From contig CALVEL010000002.1 of assembly GCA_944326565.1 (NCBI GenBank), positions 1 through 64,000 on the forward strand: DNA of 64,000 nucleotides, in the 5' to 3' direction. The stretch comes from Candidatus Gastranaerophilales bacterium (GTDB lineage: Bacteria > Cyanobacteriota > Vampirovibrionia > Gastranaerophilales > Gastranaerophilaceae). Shown piece after piece: positions 35,800-43,095 of this stretch. Each line of letters begins with the position of its first letter. Position 1 is the first letter of the stretch. The notes beneath the pieces are model-generated. The model worked only from the letters and a program-made list of their open reading frames with translations. It made no database searches and was not told the DNA's origin. Position numbers and translations under genes: made by a program.

Positions 35800-35840
35800 A
35801 TACTTTGTAAATTGACAAAGTATATAAAAAATTGTATTAT
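35800..35840 (+). promoter_or_regulatory. Promoter with overlapping operator, before the prepilin-like gene
   Basis: TTGACA (35812-35817), a 17-base spacer and TATTAT (35835-35840) make a near-consensus promoter. Perfect 9-base inverted arms ATACTTTGT (35800-35808) and ACAAAGTAT (35815-35823) overlap its -35 box. An XRE-type repressor bound there would block polymerase. Confidence 0.75.
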
Positions 35841-35883
35841 ATGATGTAATAAATTGTTTTAAATAAATTTAAGGATATAAGAG

Positions 35884-36666
35884 ATGGTAAAAGATAATAA
35901 AAATAAAAAGTCAGGTTTTACAGTAGCGGAAGTTTTAATAACTTTAGGAATAATCGGTATTGTTGCAGCAATGACAATACCACAAGTAATTAATGGATAT
36001 AAAGAAAGAGAATACATAACAAAATTAAAAAAATTTTATACAATAATTAACCAAACAATGATGATGGCGATAGAAGATAATGGAAGTATAGAAAATTGGG
36101 GGTTAGAATTATCAGGCAATTCAGCAGATCCATCTGAAGAAAAACTTGAAAATGATAAAATAATAAGAGAAAGATTTTTTGATATTATAACACCATATTT
36201 AAATGTATTATACAGGTGTAATGAATTAGAAAAGGAATGCCCATCTTATGCACGAAAATCCCTTGATGGCACTGAATTTAGTAAATTTTCGGAAAGATTG
36301 GTTCTTGTAGATGGAACAATGATTAATTCTGTAACAGTCTTATCTCCAACTTGTGAATTAGAATATGGAACATCCAAAGCTTTAAAAAATGTGTGTGGTG
36401 AATTTTTGGTTGACTTAAACGGGTCAAAACTTCCGAATAAGACAGGTGAAGATGTATTTATTTTTTATTACACAAAATATGGTGTTGTACCTGCTGGTAT
36501 GTCTGAGATAACAAAAACAAACAATACCTTTGAATCCTTGTGCAATAAGTCTGTGTCGAATAGATTAAACGGATATGCTTGCACAGCCTGGGTTTTATTT
36601 AATGAAAATATGGACTATTTGCATTGTAATGATTTGTCTTGGAGTGGAAAGAAAAAGTGTAAGTAA
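35884..36666 (+). CDS. Prepilin-type (type II secretion/type IV pilus pseudopilin-like) protein
   Basis: 260 residues. A short basic leader ends in a prepilin peptidase site (KKSG|FTVAEVLITLGIIGIVAAMTIP) with Glu at mature position 5, followed by the hydrophobic N-terminal helix. The remaining 220 residues contain about eight Cys residues, suggesting disulphides in an exposed head. No other pilin or secretion gene is nearby. It has its own regulated promoter facing an XRE repressor, unlike typical pseudopilin operons. Confidence 0.85.
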   Translation: MVKDNKNKKSGFTVAEVLITLGIIGIVAAMTIPQVINGYKEREYITKLKKFYTIINQTMMMAIEDNGSIENWGLELSGNSADPSEEKLENDKIIRERFFDIITPYLNVLYRCNELEKECPSYARKSLDGTEFSKFSERLVLVDGTMINSVTVLSPTCELEYGTSKALKNVCGEFLVDLNGSKLPNKTGEDVFIFYYTKYGVVPAGMSEITKTNNTFESLCNKSVSNRLNGYACTAWVLFNENMDYLHCNDLSWSGKKKCK

Positions 36667-36764
36667 AAGTAATAAATAAAAACACTTGAAAATAAAAATC
36701 CTTTATGCAAAAATGAAACCTGTCAGTTAAAATCTATTTATACTGGCAGGTAAAAATTGAATAA

Positions 36765-36812
36765 GGCTGGGTAGCTCAGTTGGTGAGAGCGCACGGCTCA
36801 TACCCGTGAGGG
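36765..36812 (+). pseudogene. Truncated tRNA (5' half only, CAT anticodon)
   Basis: GGCTGGG starts a tRNA-like sequence with D arm and anticodon arm (loop CTCATAC), but the sequence departs right after the anticodon stem; there is no T arm or 3' acceptor strand. Bases 36770-36811 are identical to 36860-36901 of the intact tRNA-Met, exactly 90 bases apart. The 5' acceptor strand differs (GGCTGGG versus GGCAAGG), so it probably comes from a second tRNA gene that lost its 3' half. Confidence 0.85.
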
Positions 36813-36854
36813 CTAAACAAGAATTTGACAATTAAATAGAATTTATAAACAGGT

Positions 36855-36928
36855 GGCAAGGTAGCTCAGTTGGTGAGAGCGCACGGCTCATACCCGTGAG
36901 GTCGAGAGTTCGAATCTCTCCCTTGCTA
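36855..36928 (+). tRNA. tRNA-Met (anticodon CAT)
   Basis: Acceptor GGCAAGG pairs with CCTTGCT (one G-U). D arm GCTC..GAGC, anticodon stem CACGG/CCGTG with loop CTCATAC, T arm GAGAG/CTCTC with TTCGAAT, discriminator A. CCA is not encoded. It lacks the three G-C pairs of initiator tRNA next to the loop, so it looks like an elongator; tRNA-Ile(CAT, lysidine) cannot be fully excluded by eye. A partial copy lies just upstream. Confidence 0.93.
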
Positions 36929-37006
36929 TTTTTTTTATGAGTCTGAATATTTTATGTATTATGTAATGGGCTTTTAGTATTGTAATTTAATGAACCAATA
37001 AAAGGA

Positions 37007-37981
37007 TTAAGCCATTTTTTCAAAATTCTGGTTAAGCAGTTTTTTACTGTTTCTGTAGAAAATTCGGCTTATAAGTTTATTTGCATTTTTCCCAAAGTTA
37101 TCTTTTATGGCTTTTTTTATATTCTTAATATTATTTTCGTATGCATCTTTTTGTTTTAAAGCCTTTTCTCCAAACACACCTAAAGGTGCATCAGTTCCAA
37201 ATAACAACTTTTCTGTTTTATCACCTTTTGAGCTATGTAAAAGTTTGTCAACCACTTCTACGATATGAGGTTTTGCAGGATTATCCCAATCAACCCAAGC
37301 TAAATCAGCATATAAATTTGCATCTTCACGCTCTATAGAATTAATAAGGGTTTCTATTCCTGCTTCATGTGCTTTACTCCCACCGAGTCCCATATGTCCA
37401 AGAATAACTGGTACATTTGGAAATTGTCTGGCAGTTTCATATATTAATTCTGGATCTGACACACCAGTTCTTATAAAGTTATTATTTTTATCAATTATAA
37501 CTTCACTGTGAAATAGGCAAGGTTTATTATATTTTTCGGCAAGTTTCATATAAGGTATATATTTTATATCATTCGCAGGCAGCTCAAGACAAGCTGGATG
37601 AAACTTTAATCCTTTAATCAAATCAGGATATTGTTTTAGCAGTAATTCTATATTTTCTGCTGAGCCATGTCCAGGCTGACAGACAACAAACGGAACTAAT
37701 TTATCATTATTTAAGCATTTTTTAAGTAATTTTATATTACCGCTTAATTCATCCATATAAGGGGTTTTATTTTTACCTTTAATAATGCAATCAAGATTCG
37801 ATATTATAACTCTATCAATTGTATCTTTACCATTATTGAATTTTCTATTAAAAAATTCAAGCACATCATTTGTGCTGAATAGGTCATTTGTCCATTTGCC
37901 ACAGTGAACATGTGAGTCAATAATTTTGCCTTTGAAATTTAAATTAGAATTATAATTTGTTGTGTTATTGTATATTTGCAT
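37007..37981 (-). CDS. Amidohydrolase-family TIM-barrel protein with N-terminal NFKG tag
   Basis: About 324 residues. A 14-residue Asn/Tyr/Thr-rich head ends in NFKGK, and the amidohydrolase barrel then starts with IIDSHVHCG (metal His pair). Further motifs are LKFHPACLELP, LFHSEVI, VILGHMGLGG and LLFGTDAPLG (catalytic Asp). It should be a zinc-dependent hydrolase or decarboxylase of the amidohydro_2 type; the substrate is unknown. The ATG follows GGGAAA; a TTG six bases further upstream is unlikely. It lies just downstream of tRNA-Met, in an accessory stretch. Confidence 0.82.
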   Translation of the reverse strand: MQIYNNTTNYNSNLNFKGKIIDSHVHCGKWTNDLFSTNDVLEFFNRKFNNGKDTIDRVIISNLDCIIKGKNKTPYMDELSGNIKLLKKCLNNDKLVPFVVCQPGHGSAENIELLLKQYPDLIKGLKFHPACLELPANDIKYIPYMKLAEKYNKPCLFHSEVIIDKNNNFIRTGVSDPELIYETARQFPNVPVILGHMGLGGSKAHEAGIETLINSIEREDANLYADLAWVDWDNPAKPHIVEVVDKLLHSSKGDKTEKLLFGTDAPLGVFGEKALKQKDAYENNIKNIKKAIKDNFGKNANKLISRIFYRNSKKLLNQNFEKMA

Positions 37982-38061
37982 ACACAATTTCCCATTATTT
38001 ATTTATAAAAATATTGGTGTTTATTAAAAATAATAAATTTTATTTTTTGCTAGTTTATTTC

Positions 38062-38433
38062 TTATTTTATATAACCCATAAGTTTAAAAACAATAAAAAG
38101 TTCCATGCCTTTTTTGCCAAATAAATTTTCTATTTCAGCTTCGGTGCCTTGCTTATTGTTATATAAATATTTAAACATTACATTGTGTAATGAGTCTGAC
38201 TCTTTATAATCTTCTTTTCCAATAAATCCAAAGAATTTTTTAATATTATTGATAATTTTATTGAATTTTTTATTATCTTTTTTAGTTAGTATAGAAGGTT
38301 TTTTCTCATTTTGAAAAATATCTACTCCTAACTGACCGTAATTTTGGTGTATAAATTTAATATTTTTATTATGCTCTGAAAGAATAAGAGTTTTTAATGG
38401 TACTCTATAGTAAATAGATAAATTATTTGACAT
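38062..38433 (-). CDS. Hypothetical Lys/Asn-rich protein
   Basis: 123 residues, basic, with a central KKFNKIINNIKKFFGFIG amphipathic helix and a C-terminal acidic-to-hydrophobic helix (AEIENLFGKKGMELFIVFKLMGYIK). An AGGTGA site precedes the ATG. No signal peptide or known domain. It is one of several orphans after tRNA-Met. Confidence 0.6.
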   Translation of the reverse strand: MSNNLSIYYRVPLKTLILSEHNKNIKFIHQNYGQLGVDIFQNEKKPSILTKKDNKKFNKIINNIKKFFGFIGKEDYKESDSLHNVMFKYLYNNKQGTEAEIENLFGKKGMELFIVFKLMGYIK

Positions 38434-38588
38434 GATTCACCTTTCTTTATTTTTTGATATAATATCATATCTTAAATATAATTGATAATATTATTAAAAA
38501 AAAGTTGCATTTAGTTTTATAAAAATGCTATTATGCAGTTAAAAATTTATTTGTTTTAATAATTTTACAAATAAAAGGAGAAATTATA

Positions 38589-38993
38589 TTGGAAACTATT
38601 TTAGGCGGGAATCGTTTTAGCAAATTAGAAAATCATGCTTATTGGGCAAATGTTAATCTTGATACAAGGTTTCATGTTGATAAAGATTCTATTGATTATA
38701 ATCATAAACAAATTCAGGATTGTATCAATCATCCAACAACCGGTCTTTTAGCTGCTAAAAAACATAAAACTTATAATTATATTCATTGTTATGAAAGGAA
38801 TTATAAAGAATTACTTACAATTCCTTTGATAAAAAATGCTACTGATTGTTTTGAAAGCAAATTTCAAAAACTGTATCCTAAAACAGGTAAAGCAAGAAAA
38901 TTTTTAATAAATAACAACAATATTGTATTGAATTATGTCAAACCAATTAAAAAGAGTTTAAAAAGAACTGTTTTTAAATGGTTTGGAATTTAA
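38589..38993 (+). CDS. Hypothetical basic protein with TTG start
   Basis: 134 residues. It starts at TTG, eight bases after AGGAG, giving METILGGNRFSKLENHAYW. The protein is His/Asn/Lys-rich, with several Cys and Tyr residues and a basic C-terminal tail (KPIKKSLKRTVFKWFG) that could touch membrane or nucleic acid. A promoter TTGCAT, 18 bases, TATTAT is visible about 75 bases upstream. No family is recognised. Confidence 0.6.
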   Translation: METILGGNRFSKLENHAYWANVNLDTRFHVDKDSIDYNHKQIQDCINHPTTGLLAAKKHKTYNYIHCYERNYKELLTIPLIKNATDCFESKFQKLYPKTGKARKFLINNNNIVLNYVKPIKKSLKRTVFKWFGI

Positions 38994-39000
38994 TTAATTT

Positions 39001-39240
39001 TTAAATTTTCAAAATATTTTTTATATATTCATCAATAGTTTGAAGCATGCCTACAAATTTGATATCTTTTTCATTATCTGCAGAATGAAAAGAATCAATT
39101 GGTTTTGAATTATTCTGTAAACTAGTTATAGATTTTTTCAATATGTTGTTAGATTTATTATTGGAAATATTTTTTTGTGCAAATTTAAAAGTTTTTTTAT
39201 TTGCTTTAGTTAATCTTATATTTGCTATATTATGGATCAT
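39001..39240 (-). CDS. Hypothetical small basic protein
   Basis: 79 residues, Asn/Lys-rich, with an N-terminal INIANIRLTKANKK-like segment (MIHNIANIRLTKANKKTF) and a C-terminal VGMLQTIDEYIKNIL helix. AAAGGAGG lies 5 bases upstream of the ATG, a strong sign of translation. It is convergent with the preceding orphan, 7 bases away. The function is unknown. Confidence 0.6.
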   Translation of the reverse strand: MIHNIANIRLTKANKKTFKFAQKNISNNKSNNILKKSITSLQNNSKPIDSFHSADNEKDIKFVGMLQTIDEYIKNILKI

Positions 39241-39328
39241 TTTAATTAAACCTCCTTTTAGATATTTAGATTAAAAAGTAAAAAGAATTTTTTTTTGCCT
39301 ATTTATTTAAAGATAACCTTTTAAACTA

Positions 39329-40660
39329 TTAATGTAGATATTTTAAATATAAATAAATTGAACTTAATAATAATGATATAAAAGTAATTAAGGCACCGTA
39401 TTTAAAAAATCTCATAAAGGAGATAGGATATCTATTTGCAGCAGCATTTTCACTTACGATGACATTTGCAGCAGCACCTATAATTGTTAGATTTCCACCC
39501 AAACATGCGCCTAAAGATAATGCCCACCACAATGGGTGATGTCCGATACCTAAATATGGAATTGTATGTTGTACTTCAGCTATCAAAGGTGCCATAGTTG
39601 CTGTATAAGGAATATTATCAATTATTCCTGATAATACACCTGATCCCCATAGAATTAGCATAGTTGCCGATGAAAGATTTCCACCGGTCAACTCTATAAG
39701 TTTGTCAGCTAAAAAACTAATTCCGCCATTTGCTTCAAACCCTCCGATAATTATAAATAATCCTATAAAGAAAAATATTGTAAGCCATTCCACATCTTTG
39801 TAAATTTTTTTAGGGTTCTCAAACAATAATAGAAAAGATGCACCTGAAAGAGCAAATACATAAGCTGGAATTCCTGTTCTGTCATGTGTTAAAAATCCAA
39901 TTATCACTAAAGTTAGTGTTATTACAGAACGTATCATTAAATTTTTATTTTCAATAGTTTTTGAATTATCTAAATTAGCTATATATTGCATTTTTTCTTT
40001 TGTTGCTGTAAGAGATTTTCTAAACAAAAATGTCAAAATTAACATTGATATTATAAATATAATTGAAATAATAAAAGTAAATTCATTTAAAAAGTCCATA
40101 AAACTTATATTTGCCTTTGATGCAATAATTATATTAGGAGGATCTCCAATTAAAGTTGCGGTGCCCCCAATATTTGAGGCTAATATTTCAGTTATTAAAA
40201 AAGGAACGGGATCACAATCAAATTCTTTTGCAATAACAAACGTTATAGGCATAATAAGGACTACAATGGTCACGTTATCTAAAAAAGCTGAAGCTATTGC
40301 AGTGAAAATAGCTAAAGCTAGTAATACTAATTTGGGATGTCCTTTTGTAGATTTCAAAAGTTGTATTGCCAGCCATTTAAAAATACCACTATTACTTGCG
40401 ATATGTACGATAATCATCATGCCTATAAGAAGAAAAATTATGTCAAATTCAATGTATTGAAATACATCTTTTATGTATTCTCCAATCTTGATGTCATAAT
40501 GCCCATGAAAAGGAACCAGTCCTAATAAAAGAGTTATAGAGGCTCCTAAAAGTGCAACAGTGGATTTTTGGATTTTTTCTGAAGCAATTAAAATATATGC
40601 AACTAAAAGAATTATTCCAGATACTATCATGCCATAATCTTGCATAAAATTTATAATCAT
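39329..40660 (-). CDS. ArsB/NhaD-type ion permease (IT superfamily)
   Basis: 443 residues with about eleven membrane segments in two halves. Typical features are FLLIGMMIIVHIASNSGIFKWLA, the first signature ILASNIGGTATLIGDPPNIIIA, and the matching second-half signature SLGACLGGNLTIIGAAANVI. Proteins of this group carry arsenite, sodium/proton or organic anions; without the partner ATPase or regulator nearby the substrate cannot be set. The ATG follows GAGGG. Confidence 0.88.
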   Translation of the reverse strand: MIINFMQDYGMIVSGIILLVAYILIASEKIQKSTVALLGASITLLLGLVPFHGHYDIKIGEYIKDVFQYIEFDIIFLLIGMMIIVHIASNSGIFKWLAIQLLKSTKGHPKLVLLALAIFTAIASAFLDNVTIVVLIMPITFVIAKEFDCDPVPFLITEILASNIGGTATLIGDPPNIIIASKANISFMDFLNEFTFIISIIFIISMLILTFLFRKSLTATKEKMQYIANLDNSKTIENKNLMIRSVITLTLVIIGFLTHDRTGIPAYVFALSGASFLLLFENPKKIYKDVEWLTIFFFIGLFIIIGGFEANGGISFLADKLIELTGGNLSSATMLILWGSGVLSGIIDNIPYTATMAPLIAEVQHTIPYLGIGHHPLWWALSLGACLGGNLTIIGAAANVIVSENAAANRYPISFMRFFKYGALITFISLLLSSIYLYLKYLH

Positions 40661-40743
40661 TTACCCTCTTTTTATATTTATAAATTGTTTATAACTTTAT
40701 ATATTAAATAAATTTTTTAATCAATAATTTGTTAATTTAAAGT

Positions 40744-40768
40744 AAAAAGAGCCATTTAGGCTCTTTTT
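40744..40768. terminator. Intrinsic terminator after the 455-residue orphan gene
   Basis: Stem AAAAAGAGCC / GGCTCTTTTT with loop TAAAT/ATTTA. The T run is present on both strands; on the minus strand it ends the orphan gene whose stop is 3 bases away. Confidence 0.85.
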
Positions 40769-40770
40769 AT

Positions 40771-42138
40771 TCAGTAATTAACAATTTTTCTTAAAATTAC
40801 ATTTTGCTCAGGTTTTGAAAGTGATAAAATTTGAGTGAGCAATTTATCAAATTTTTTGCTATTTCCGATATTTATAGTTCCGATAGTAGCTTCTAAAGTA
40901 TAAAATTTCAGGGCTAAATCTTTTACTTTTACCTTGAAATCAGCAACATCTTCATCATTCCAGTCTTTTGGAACTCTTGATTTGTTTATAAAGGTAGCAA
41001 TTCTATTAATCCATAAAATATCATCAGCATCTTTTTCTACAACATTATTGAATAAAATTCTAAGCTCTTTTTCTCCGATAAATTCTTCTACAGCGTCAAA
41101 ACGTACTGCTAATTTTAATCTGTTTTTGCTTTTAAAACTTTCAAAAAAGAAATTATTGATTTCTAAAATCATATTTTGAGTTGCATTTTTTAACTCATCA
41201 ATAGACTCTTGATAACTTTTCAAAAATTCACTATCACATTCAGAAAGCATTTTTCCTGCAAGAACTTTTGGAATATCACGATTAAAAAGACTTATTGGAT
41301 CTTTTGCATTCATAATAACATTTCTGAATCTCAAAGTTTTTTTAGAGAGCCTTTCAGTATGTAAAGTATATTTTTCCAAATCTCGAATAAAATAAATAAG
41401 TGTTTTTGTAATATCTAAAATATTTTTAGTCGGCTTGTTTGATAAAATAAGTGAAATATCTTCTAAAATTGGCAAATCATCCATAATAGTTTTTTGTATT
41501 TCAAAGTTTTGCGGACAGAAAATCATTCTATCAAACATAAGCTGATTGAGTTTTACCTGAAATTGCAGTTTTTCATAAATCGCGAGAATATCTTTATTTT
41601 TTGCGAGTACATCAAGCAGTAAAATTCCGACAATAGATGTTGTAAGTCCGTAAGAGATAAATTTTTCAAATAAATCTGTTAATTTAAATTTTTTCCCTTT
41701 TAAAACATATTCTTCAATTTCTTTTTTAATATCTTTACATCCAGAGTTTTCAGATAATAATTCTCTCATTAAGTATGATTCTGTTGAATTTTCCTTTAGT
41801 TCTTCACCTTCAAGCAAGTGTCTTGCAAGACATCTTATTGCTTTGGTAAGTATAGGCGGCATTTTATCAAGTTTCAGGTATTCAAGATTTATCTCAGGTC
41901 GTTTGGGGTATTCTTTGCGACACCAAGATTGAAAAGGTTTTTCTTTCAAATAAATTTTTCCTTTTTCAGTTAAGATAAATTCTTTCTTTTCTTCTTTTAT
42001 TAGTTCATTTGTCATTGCATATTTTTTCAAATCTTTTATTTGAGTGTTTGTAAGTCCTGTGATAAAATTCAGATCAGGGTTTTTGAAAATTGTTGAATCT
42101 TTTTCAATACACATAAGCAGTTTGTTTAAATATTCCAT
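40771..42138 (-). CDS. Large orphan protein with N-terminal winged-helix-like domain
   Basis: About 455 residues, soluble and largely alpha-helical. Residues about 15-70 (FITGLTNTQIKDLKKYAMTNELIKEEKKEFILTEKGKIYL) look like a winged helix with a C-terminal wing; the rest has no recognised motif, nucleotide-binding loop or membrane segment. The ATG follows AAAGGAATTTT; a TTG 24 bases upstream would overlap this site. A nested inverted repeat lies directly upstream and may be its own operator or an mRNA structure. The function is unknown; a transcriptional regulator is possible. Confidence 0.75.
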   Translation of the reverse strand: MEYLNKLLMCIEKDSTIFKNPDLNFITGLTNTQIKDLKKYAMTNELIKEEKKEFILTEKGKIYLKEKPFQSWCRKEYPKRPEINLEYLKLDKMPPILTKAIRCLARHLLEGEELKENSTESYLMRELLSENSGCKDIKKEIEEYVLKGKKFKLTDLFEKFISYGLTTSIVGILLLDVLAKNKDILAIYEKLQFQVKLNQLMFDRMIFCPQNFEIQKTIMDDLPILEDISLILSNKPTKNILDITKTLIYFIRDLEKYTLHTERLSKKTLRFRNVIMNAKDPISLFNRDIPKVLAGKMLSECDSEFLKSYQESIDELKNATQNMILEINNFFFESFKSKNRLKLAVRFDAVEEFIGEKELRILFNNVVEKDADDILWINRIATFINKSRVPKDWNDEDVADFKVKVKDLALKFYTLEATIGTINIGNSKKFDKLLTQILSLSKPEQNVILRKIVNY

Positions 42139-42153
42139 AAAATTCCTTTCTTT

Positions 42154-42200
42154 GCTTTTCAATTCAAAAAAGACTTAAATTTTTAAGTCTGTTGAAAAGC
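42154..42200 (-). promoter_or_regulatory. Nested inverted repeat in front of the 455-residue orphan
   Basis: Outer arms GCTTTTCAA (42154-42162) and TTGAAAAGC (42192-42200) enclose inner arms AGACTTAAA (42171-42179) and TTTAAGTCT (42182-42190). All four arms are perfect. The left outer arm touches the ribosome site of the gene, so folding of the mRNA or protein binding could control it. Confidence 0.55.
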
Positions 42201-42469
42201 AACTTGTTATACTACTGAAAATGAATGTAAAATTCTTATGAAACTTCGCTTTCAAGAGAATTTAATATCTAAAATTCTCAGCTACTCCCTGCAAACGGCA
42301 TATTCATACAAGGATTATACCTTGCAGGAGGTGTTTTATACCACTTATATTATTCATTGGAATTTGGGAAAAAATAAGAAAATTAATTTTTTTTTAATTA
42401 TTAGAATATATGGAGCAAAAAAAATTTTTCTCAAATGTTATAATTTATGAATAAAATTCGGAGAAAAAA
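42201..42469. other. Gene-free stretch with one imperfect inverted repeat
   Basis: No convincing gene. A 70-codon frame (42238-42450, +) has no ribosome site and unlikely composition. An imperfect inverted repeat with perfect core CCTGCAA / TTGCAGG spans about 42284-42332. A TATAAT box (about 42439) precedes the next gene. Confidence 0.4.
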
Positions 42470-42796
42470 ATGATTTCAAAATTACAACAAACAAATCAAC
42501 CTTCATTTCAAGGTTTTGCAAAGTTTAAAGGTGAACCTTCAGATGTCAATAAAATAGCAAAAGATGTCGAAAAAAAGTTAAAAAATGGTTTTGTTTTTTG
42601 GGATAAAAAAATAAGAAAAGAAAAAACATATTATATTTTGACTGAAGAACATAAAAATACATTTTTAGATTTTGTTGGTAAAGTTGATATGTTTGATTTA
42701 AAAGAAAATATAGAAAAGTATATAAATGAAAAAGCAAAACGATTGAGTTTAAAACAAATAAAACAGCTATTGAAAAAAGACAAATTTAAAATATAA
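42470..42796 (+). CDS. Hypothetical small protein with N-terminal FQG/FKG tag
   Basis: 108 residues. The start MISKLQQTNQPSFQGFAKFKGEP carries two F-x-G units, followed by a basic, helical and strand-rich domain (KKLKNGFVFWDKKI, TYYILTEEHKNTFLDFVG, KRLSLKQIKQLLKK). There is a clear CGGAG ribosome site and a TATAAT box about 26 bases upstream. No known domain. Confidence 0.7.
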   Translation: MISKLQQTNQPSFQGFAKFKGEPSDVNKIAKDVEKKLKNGFVFWDKKIRKEKTYYILTEEHKNTFLDFVGKVDMFDLKENIEKYINEKAKRLSLKQIKQLLKKDKFKI

Positions 42797-42838
42797 TCTA
42801 AATACTTACACAAATTTATATAGAATTAAGATTTGAGT

Positions 42839-43087
42839 ATGCCTATACAACCAATTAATAATATAAGTACAACAATTAAAAAGAAAAAAACACCATTAAA
42901 TCCTGTCAATGTGACAGGTTACGGTGCATTGGGATTTGGAACAATAAGCGCTATTCTTGCATATAAAAAGAAATTCAAACCTCATAAATACTTAGGATAT
43001 CTTGCAGGTCTTCTAGCTTTTGTCCATACCGGCATTATTGAATTTTACCATTATAAAAAAAGCAAATCAGCAAGAGAAATTAAATAA
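42839..43087 (+). CDS. Small membrane protein with PIQPINN head
   Basis: 82 residues. The head MPIQPINNISTTIKKKK is followed by two hydrophobic segments (about residues 26-42 and 51-68) separated by a basic KKKFKPHK turn, giving a helical hairpin with both ends probably in the cytoplasm. I take the ATG; an in-frame TTG 6 bases upstream is possible, and no strong ribosome site helps. It is convergent with recJ. It looks lineage-specific, with unknown function. Confidence 0.6.
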   Translation: MPIQPINNISTTIKKKKTPLNPVNVTGYGALGFGTISAILAYKKKFKPHKYLGYLAGLLAFVHTGIIEFYHYKKSKSAREIK

Positions 43088-43095
43088 TTTTATTA

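Noticed and set aside
40771-42138. Possible phage-defence component
   Set aside because: It has no nuclease, ATPase or known defence motif and no defence genes next to it.
42238-42450. 70-codon open frame on the plus strand
   Set aside because: It has no ribosome site and the translation is rich in Ile/Lys/Tyr as expected of random A/T-rich sequence; it also runs through a region with an inverted repeat.
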